Shown here in pieces: positions 59,507-64,000 of a stretch of 64,000 nt of DNA. The notes beneath the pieces were generated by a model. It was not told the DNA's origin, searched no databases, and saw only the letters and a program-made list of their open reading frames with translations. The stretch spans positions 2,790,001-2,854,000 of the forward strand of contig NZ_CP102099.1 in NCBI RefSeq assembly GCF_024582815.1. Direction: 5' to 3'. Source of the stretch: Acinetobacter colistiniresistens (GTDB lineage Bacteria > Pseudomonadota > Gammaproteobacteria > Pseudomonadales > Moraxellaceae). Within the stretch, counting starts at the first letter, position 1, and every line of letters begins with the position of its first letter. A program made the position numbers and the translations under genes.

Positions 59507-59767
59507 ATGTTATCAATACATTTCAACAAGCAAGTCTTCATTAACACTCTGAAGGCTAATGATTCAATCGTATATGCAACAACAACACTTGCCTTAATGG
59601 TTACGTTGTTATTTCAAGGCACAATTAAAGGTAATTTAAAACCTGAATATTTTGCATATGCATTGGTTGTATCGCTGGCCTTTTGTATGTGGGCGATTGT
59701 TGATCGAAAGTTTCGACAGCTAAGTGTAGCTCGACAGAAAAATACTTTAGGAAAAATGGATGAGTAA
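59507..59767 (+). CDS. Small two-helix membrane protein, unknown function
   Basis: An 86-residue protein with two membrane helices (VYATTTLALMVTLLFQG and YFAYALVVSLAFCMWAIV) and a basic C-terminus. A near-perfect AAGGAGGG seven bases before the ATG at 59507 is the best ribosome-binding site in this part, so the start is secure. Function is unknown. Its stop lies in a terminator stem. Confidence 0.75.
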   Translation: MLSIHFNKQVFINTLKANDSIVYATTTLALMVTLLFQGTIKGNLKPEYFAYALVVSLAFCMWAIVDRKFRQLSVARQKNTLGKMDE

Positions 59768-59780
59768 TCATCCATTTTTT
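59752..59780. terminator. Terminator overlapping the small membrane-protein stop
   Basis: AAAAATGGATGA and TCATCCATTTTT form a perfect 12-bp stem with a GTAA loop; works for both convergent genes. Confidence 0.87.
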
Positions 59781-60234
59781 AATTCCAGAATCGGCCAATT
59801 GTACCCAATAACAAAATTGTCGTAGCGCCCAGCTCGACAACAATTAAACTGAGCATCATCAACGTCATACACCATGCAGGTAAAGTCCAACGCCCAACCT
59901 GATGCGGCTGTTTAAATTGATTGGTTGTATCCTTTAATAAGCCGTGCAAAATGTAAATTAAAATCGACATTGTAAAAAAGAATAAATTCGCAACAACGCA
60001 AAACAAAACCAGTGAATCTGATAGCACCGTAAAGAAGCTTAATGCAGCGAGAATCAAACTGGCAGAGGCATAAAGCAAACTACTCCGATGTGCAATATCA
60101 ACATAATAATGTGCCCGAGCAAGTTCCGTATGTCTGATTTGATAATACTTCCAAACCCCAGTTGACATCCCCATCCACAAAAAAATCCCACTAAATATAA
60201 TTGCAAGTTGTGTCGCACTATTTAAAACCAACAT
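59779..60234 (-). CDS. Four-helix membrane protein, unknown function
   Basis: About 151 residues with four hydrophobic segments (LAIIFSGIFLWMGM, LLYASASLILAALSF, LVLFCVVANLFFFTMSILIY, LMMLSLIVVELGATTILLLG). No motif is recognised. The start at 60234 is preferred because GGGGA lies upstream; an ATG six codons earlier is possible. Confidence 0.75.
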   Translation of the reverse strand: MLVLNSATQLAIIFSGIFLWMGMSTGVWKYYQIRHTELARAHYYVDIAHRSSLLYASASLILAALSFFTVLSDSLVLFCVVANLFFFTMSILIYILHGLLKDTTNQFKQPHQVGRWTLPAWCMTLMMLSLIVVELGATTILLLGTIGRFWN

Positions 60235-60345
60235 ATATTTCCCCGAAAACAATCTATTCCTTTTGTGCGTTTATATTACATAAAATTTGACTTTTAAGTC
60301 ATTTTTTAAACGAGTTTCTTTTTGGAACTTGTGTAAAGTAGAACG

Positions 60346-61227
60346 ATGCGAATACACGAGTATGTTTTAATGAATCGCTCTGAGTCTTTTTGGATCAATT
60401 GTCAAGATAACTATCAACTTGCTGCCCAGTTTTATCCTGCACAAGGCAATAGCAAGCCATACCCTATCTTGATTTGTCCAGCAACAGGGATTACCAAAAA
60501 TTTCTATCACGCTTTTGCCGACTGGCTTAGCCAGCAAGGCTATGATGTTTTAAGCTTTGATTTTAGGGGGATTGGCGAATCGTTGCACGGTGCCCTTAAG
60601 AATTCCAATGCCAGCATTAGCGATTGGGGGACCTATGATATTCCAGCTGCCATCGAAACCTTATTAAATCGTAGCCAAGCTGAAAAAGTCATCATGATTG
60701 GCCACAGTGCAGGTGGACAGTTACTCGGTATTACCCCCAACTACAATAAAGTTGCTAAAGTCTTGGCAATTGCAGGTTCAACAGGGCATGTCAAAGGTTT
60801 AAAAGGAAAGACTAAAATTCTTGCACCCGTGATGTTTAATATTATTTTTCCAATTTCCAGCTTTTTCAAAGGCTATGGCGCAACTCAATTTATTGGGATG
60901 GGAGAAAATCTGCCCAAGAATGTTGCCAGACAGTGGGCCGAGTTTTGCAGCAAACCTGGTTATGTGATGAATGCGATTGGTAAGACCATTTTTGAAGACT
61001 ATCACCAACAAATTCAATGCCCAATCACCTCTTTCTGGGCAAGCGATGACGAAATTGCTACACAGGAAAATGTGCAAGATCTTTTACGTTTATATCCAAA
61101 TGCCCCAACCAAATTGATTGAATTGAATCCACAACAACATGGTTATAAGCATATTGGGCACATGCTAATGTTTAAAAAATCCCATCAAAAATTATGGCCA
61201 CTCATAGAAAGTGAATTGCGTATTTAA
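60346..61227 (+). CDS. Alpha/beta hydrolase
   Basis: A 293-residue alpha/beta hydrolase. CPATGITKNFYHAFADWL holds the oxyanion region; DVLSFDFRGIGES, nucleophile elbow GHSAGGQ (Ser near 122), FWASDDEIAT (acid) and the His in HGYKHIGHMLMF follow. No signal peptide. The layout is like serine-hydrolases of the KANL3/Tex30 or dienelactone-like type; substrate unknown. An ATG at residue 9 is an alternative start. Confidence 0.85.
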   Translation: MRIHEYVLMNRSESFWINCQDNYQLAAQFYPAQGNSKPYPILICPATGITKNFYHAFADWLSQQGYDVLSFDFRGIGESLHGALKNSNASISDWGTYDIPAAIETLLNRSQAEKVIMIGHSAGGQLLGITPNYNKVAKVLAIAGSTGHVKGLKGKTKILAPVMFNIIFPISSFFKGYGATQFIGMGENLPKNVARQWAEFCSKPGYVMNAIGKTIFEDYHQQIQCPITSFWASDDEIATQENVQDLLRLYPNAPTKLIELNPQQHGYKHIGHMLMFKKSHQKLWPLIESELRI

Positions 61228-61253
61228 ACATACGTATTCTCTCTGATTGTTGA

Positions 61254-61300
61254 TACTTTACGCATCTCAACCTGTAATCCTGTTCAGATGCGCCTTTTTT
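61254..61300 (+). terminator. Terminator after the alpha/beta hydrolase
   Basis: CGCATCT and AGATGCG form the stem around an 18-base loop and are followed by six T. Confidence 0.7.
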
Positions 61301-61918
61301 ATCTTAAATATCCCATCAGCTTAGCATTTTGTTTTTCACTCGTATTCATTAACTACAATCATCACGTTCCATCACTGTTAGCTCAAACGAGCTGATTCCA
61401 GTGAATTTCAAGCAATCAATGATAAAATTTCATCAGAAAAATGTGATAAAGAATGTATTTATTCAACTTTTTAATTTTTTGATATGTTATATTTTAACCA
61501 ATTGATTAATACAAGCATTTGTATTCTCTATTTTTAAGCATTATTTATTTTTTAAATATATTGATTTTCTATATTTATGACATTTTAGACAGAAATTATT
61601 ATAAAAATGTCACGTCAAAAATCGTATTTTTTTCTACAATATGATTATTCTACAGATGAGCAAGAATTAAAAACTTGAGCATAATCTGCAAAGGAATGAC
61701 GACTGGATAGTACATCATTAATAGCTGATTTATGTGAATTTTATGATGACTTATTCATTTAGAATTAAGATAATTCCAGCATTATCTTTAGATAAAAGTG
61801 TTAAAAAATGGAATGCTAAAAAAATCTAGAAATTGATTTTTTAACAGGAAAGTTAGAGACATTTCATGGAATCTAGGAGCAGCAAAATATTGCTCCTTGT
61901 GCAAGCAGGAAATAAGTG
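61301..61918. promoter_or_regulatory. Long A/T-rich gap upstream of a MarR regulator
   Basis: About 620 bases without a credible ORF. Near the gene, GGAGCA and TGCTCC (61876-61896) form a palindrome and CTTGTGCAAG (61895-61904) a smaller one; they lie 15-40 bases before the MarR start and could be its operator. The rest shows nothing I can identify. Confidence 0.4.
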
Positions 61919-62383
61919 ATGCCAAAAAAATATGCGCGTTTTTTACCTACAGCCGATTCATTTAACCTAGAAGACTTCCCTTTTTACTGGATTTCTCAAG
62001 TAAATGCTCAATACGTCCAAAACATTGACAACGTACTTAAAAAATATGGTCTAGACAATTCTCGTCGTCGTATTTTAATCGCCTTACATGTCAAACCACA
62101 TGCAAGTGTGTCAGAGCTTTCAGACATGGTTATTTCAAAAATGTCTACTACCACCAAAATCGTTTATCGCCTTAAAGATGAAGGCTATATCGATACCTAT
62201 TCATGTAAAGAAGATGGCCGTATAACACGTGTTTTTCTGACAGAAAAAGGCCAAGAGATGATCACAAAAATCAATGATCTTACCGCCATCATCTTAGAGC
62301 AATCTTTTGATGGTCTTACGCCTTTGCAAATTGAAAAGACGATGGAAATTCTGCGTCATATGTTTAAGAATCTTGCGCGTTAA
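61919..62383 (+). CDS. MarR-family transcriptional regulator
   Basis: A 154-residue winged-helix dimer. The DNA-binding part is VSELSDMVISKMSTTTKIVY, then RLKDEGYI and the wing KEDGRITRVFLTEKG. Flanking helices form the dimer interface. The start at 61919 has AGGA eight bases upstream; GTG one codon earlier is less likely. The target genes are not evident, since the neighbours are convergent or distant. Confidence 0.9.
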   Translation: MPKKYARFLPTADSFNLEDFPFYWISQVNAQYVQNIDNVLKKYGLDNSRRRILIALHVKPHASVSELSDMVISKMSTTTKIVYRLKDEGYIDTYSCKEDGRITRVFLTEKGQEMITKINDLTAIILEQSFDGLTPLQIEKTMEILRHMFKNLAR

Positions 62384-62395
62384 TAAGCAGAGATA

Positions 62396-62422
62396 AAAAA
62401 GGCTTCAACATTGAAGCCTTTG
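62396..62422. terminator. Terminator between the MarR and SRAP genes
   Basis: AAAGGCTTCAA and TTGAAGCCTTT pair around a 2-base loop; A/T flanks on both sides. Confidence 0.85.
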
Positions 62423-62437
62423 TCTTTATTGTCAAAA

Positions 62438-63103
62438 TTACAAGTCAAACATATTGAGTTGTGGGGTTATTTTTTCGAGCCTTGCTTTCGGTACATGCGA
62501 ACATTCAAATTCCTCTACGGGAAAACCATTCATAAACCCATAGAGTTGATGGGGTTGCTTCAGGCTTAACCACTCATCCAAGCGTTGATGTGGAATAACC
62601 ACCACGGATCGCTTCACATTACCCGGTTCATGGAAATCTTTCATCATCGGGTGGTCTATCGCGTCCATAGTCAGCATGGTTGCTGAACGAACAGTGTGTT
62701 CATTCAATTTACAAATCTCATAAAGTGCTGCAATATAAAACGCCTGCCCATCTTTACGGCGTACACCCCAGCGTTGTGGTTTATTATCGATATACTTACT
62801 TTCATAGAACTCTGAAACAGGAATCACGCCAAACTTGCATTTAGATGCTGCTTCAAGAAAACTGGGTTTCTGAAAGATAGTTTCATGTCTTGCATTATAA
62901 GTATGCTTAGAAATATTGGTATCTTCTGACCACTTCGGTACTAAACCAAATAATACTTCGCGCCACTCTAGCCCCTGCTCCGATTTAAACAGCAAAGATG
63001 TTTTATAGCTTGGGTAAACCTCATCCACATATTCAAACGGAATCAAAGGCAATTTTAGCTGTTTGGCTTGTTCAACCGTCAAAGGTTTATAGTTAGCACA
63101 CAT
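62438..63103 (-). CDS. SRAP-domain protein (HMCES/YedK type)
   Basis: A 221-residue SOS-response-associated peptidase-family protein. Cys2 directly after Met (MCANYKP) is the residue that forms a covalent bond with abasic sites in single-stranded DNA after Met removal. TYNARHETI, VIPVSEFYESK (catalytic Glu) and HPMMKDF (His) complete the active site. It protects abasic sites. No LexA box is expected in Acinetobacter and none was looked for in detail. Single gene. Confidence 0.92.
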   Translation of the reverse strand: MCANYKPLTVEQAKQLKLPLIPFEYVDEVYPSYKTSLLFKSEQGLEWREVLFGLVPKWSEDTNISKHTYNARHETIFQKPSFLEAASKCKFGVIPVSEFYESKYIDNKPQRWGVRRKDGQAFYIAALYEICKLNEHTVRSATMLTMDAIDHPMMKDFHEPGNVKRSVVVIPHQRLDEWLSLKQPHQLYGFMNGFPVEEFECSHVPKARLEKITPQLNMFDL

Positions 63104-63138
63104 AAGCAGATCAGTACGTATCTCTAAAAAATAAAGTT

Positions 63139-63166
63139 AAAAAAGGAGGCATCACCCCTCCTTTTT
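63139..63166 (-). terminator. Terminator after the 2OG-Fe(II) oxygenase gene
   Basis: AAGGAGG and CCTCCTT form the stem with T runs on both strands. Confidence 0.82.
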
Positions 63167-63180
63167 ATTCTTAGATCAAA

Positions 63181-63801
63181 TTAACCAAATAATTTTTTCA
63201 TCTTCGCACTTAAGCCGTGGATAAAACGATGTTTCGCATTGGCTTTATCACTGGTTAAGAAGTTAATCTGGATCGATTGACGTTGCCCTTCAAAAGGTAC
63301 ATATCCATGCCAACCATTATCTGTCACCTTAAATGCAACAAGGGTTCCTGGTCCAGCATCAATCTCTGCAACATAGTCATCCATATTCTTTTCATCATTC
63401 AAGATACGTAAACGACCTGTCGGTGCATCCCAAGATTCATTTAAATAAATCAAAATGGTCAACAACTTGGTTTTCGAGTCGGAATGGATACGACCATCCT
63501 TTTGACGTGAATAACCACGTAATGTGATCATCATCGGATGTTCCATCACATCAACATCAAATTTTTCAGTCAAGATTTGACGAAATTCCTTGGTATCTAA
63601 CGACTTTAAGAAACGATCAAAATTAGGTTTAATCTCAACATCTTCGATATTATAGCTACCACCTTGCTGGATTTTTGGAAAATCCTGAATAACAGCTTTT
63701 ACTTCACTGTCCACAATTGAGTTTTCTACAACAAAGTAAGGGTATGGTGAGGTAGAAACTTGCGCTTGTTTTAAAGCATCTAATTTTAAAATTTGTGACA
63801 T
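63181..63801 (-). CDS. 2-oxoglutarate/Fe(II)-dependent dioxygenase
   Basis: A 206-residue double-stranded-beta-helix enzyme. Iron ligands are His and Asp in DGRIHSDSKTKLLTILIYLN and the distal His in NGWHGYVPF; Arg in EGQRQSIQINF binds 2-oxoglutarate. It is like small prolyl-hydroxylase-type enzymes; substrate unknown. A basic C-terminal tail ends KMKKLFG. Single gene. Confidence 0.87.
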   Translation of the reverse strand: MSQILKLDALKQAQVSTSPYPYFVVENSIVDSEVKAVIQDFPKIQQGGSYNIEDVEIKPNFDRFLKSLDTKEFRQILTEKFDVDVMEHPMMITLRGYSRQKDGRIHSDSKTKLLTILIYLNESWDAPTGRLRILNDEKNMDDYVAEIDAGPGTLVAFKVTDNGWHGYVPFEGQRQSIQINFLTSDKANAKHRFIHGLSAKMKKLFG

Positions 63802-63920
63802 CGCTATGATTCGACTAAATGATCAAACTGTAGCAATTATAGCAAAAATTTGATCAAGATAATGCTTAATCCTGTTTTAGATCTATTTATCAATCAAAGC
63901 TTCCTTTAAACCACGGAAAT

Positions 63921-63948
63921 AAAAAAAGCCTCCGAAGAGGCTTTTTTT
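63921..63948 (-). terminator. Terminator of the gene at the right edge
   Basis: AAAAAAAGCCTC, CGAA loop and GAGGCTTTTTTT form a perfect stem 12 bases beyond the stop of the partial right-edge gene. Confidence 0.88.
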
Positions 63949-63959
63949 ATTAGATGAGC

Positions 63960-64000
63960 TTAATCACCTGTATAACCTTTTAACTTTAAACGTGCAGCAT
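63960..64000 (-). CDS. C-terminal end of an unidentified protein
   Basis: On the minus strand the last codons read ARLKLKGYTGD then TAA, directly before a strong terminator. This spacing is what is expected for a real gene end. Thirteen codons are too few to name the protein. Confidence 0.55.
   Translation of the reverse strand, partial: AARLKLKGYTGD

Overview
The window is a chromosomal stretch of a low-GC gammaproteobacterium, almost certainly Acinetobacter. This rests on gene order and families recognised by eye: pyrG-kdsA-eno, clpS-clpA-ynfA, ktrAB, a cyd operon that starts with the small gene cydP, and an IS256-family element. No database search was possible. Most of the window is housekeeping sequence with short intergenic gaps and good hairpin terminators.

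Layout. 1-5.4 kb: the pyrG-kdsA-eno operon (eno runs off the left edge), a small lipoprotein, and a YheT-like hydrolase with an SGNH esterase. 5.5-9.7 kb: a divergent block, fadH + NTF2-like one way and padR + alpha/beta hydrolase the other, with two matching 16-bp operators between them and near-identical 22-bp repeats at its two outer edges. 9.8-10.6 kb: a broken Hint (intein-like) domain left from a polymorphic toxin. 10.8-12.3 kb: a DAHP synthase gene behind a leader that encodes two aromatic-rich peptides and a factor-independent terminator. 12.5-17.7 kb: an ABC-F ATPase, then an IS256-family element inserted in the last codons of a Fur-controlled TonB receptor. 17.9-23.5 kb: ynfA, clpA, a decayed second copy of clpS, clpS itself, a DUF6776-like protein and argC. 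23.7-30.7 kb: a lipoprotein, a lipoprotein-type alkaline phosphatase, a CDP-alcohol phosphatidyltransferase, a YgjP-like metallopeptidase, rpiA and ilvA. 30.8-40 kb: ktrAB, a C39-like peptidase with pldA, a PreP-like protease, a PfkB kinase, a Rieske protein and an OB-fold membrane protein. 40.5-43.9 kb: cydP-cydA-cydB-cydX-ybgE. 44-52.5 kb: accessory-looking sequence with a frameshifted lemA, a membrane-gene remnant, an orphan phage-type lysozyme, nitroreductase, ftsY and small membrane or Sel1 proteins. 52.5-64 kb: CBS protein, argD, grxD, an HD hydrolase, a LysR regulator, map, brnQ, a MarR regulator, an SRAP protein and a 2OG-Fe(II) oxygenase.

Most interesting: the aromatic leader of the DAHP synthase gene, which looks like transcription attenuation with a second aromatic ORF after the terminator; the IS insertion that swapped the C-terminal membrane-assembly signal of a TonB receptor, whose original end can be read on the far side of the element; and the clpS pseudogene beside clpA. 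Three genes (Hint remnant, transposase, lemA) each appear to lack one base in an A/T run, so read error must be excluded before calling them dead.
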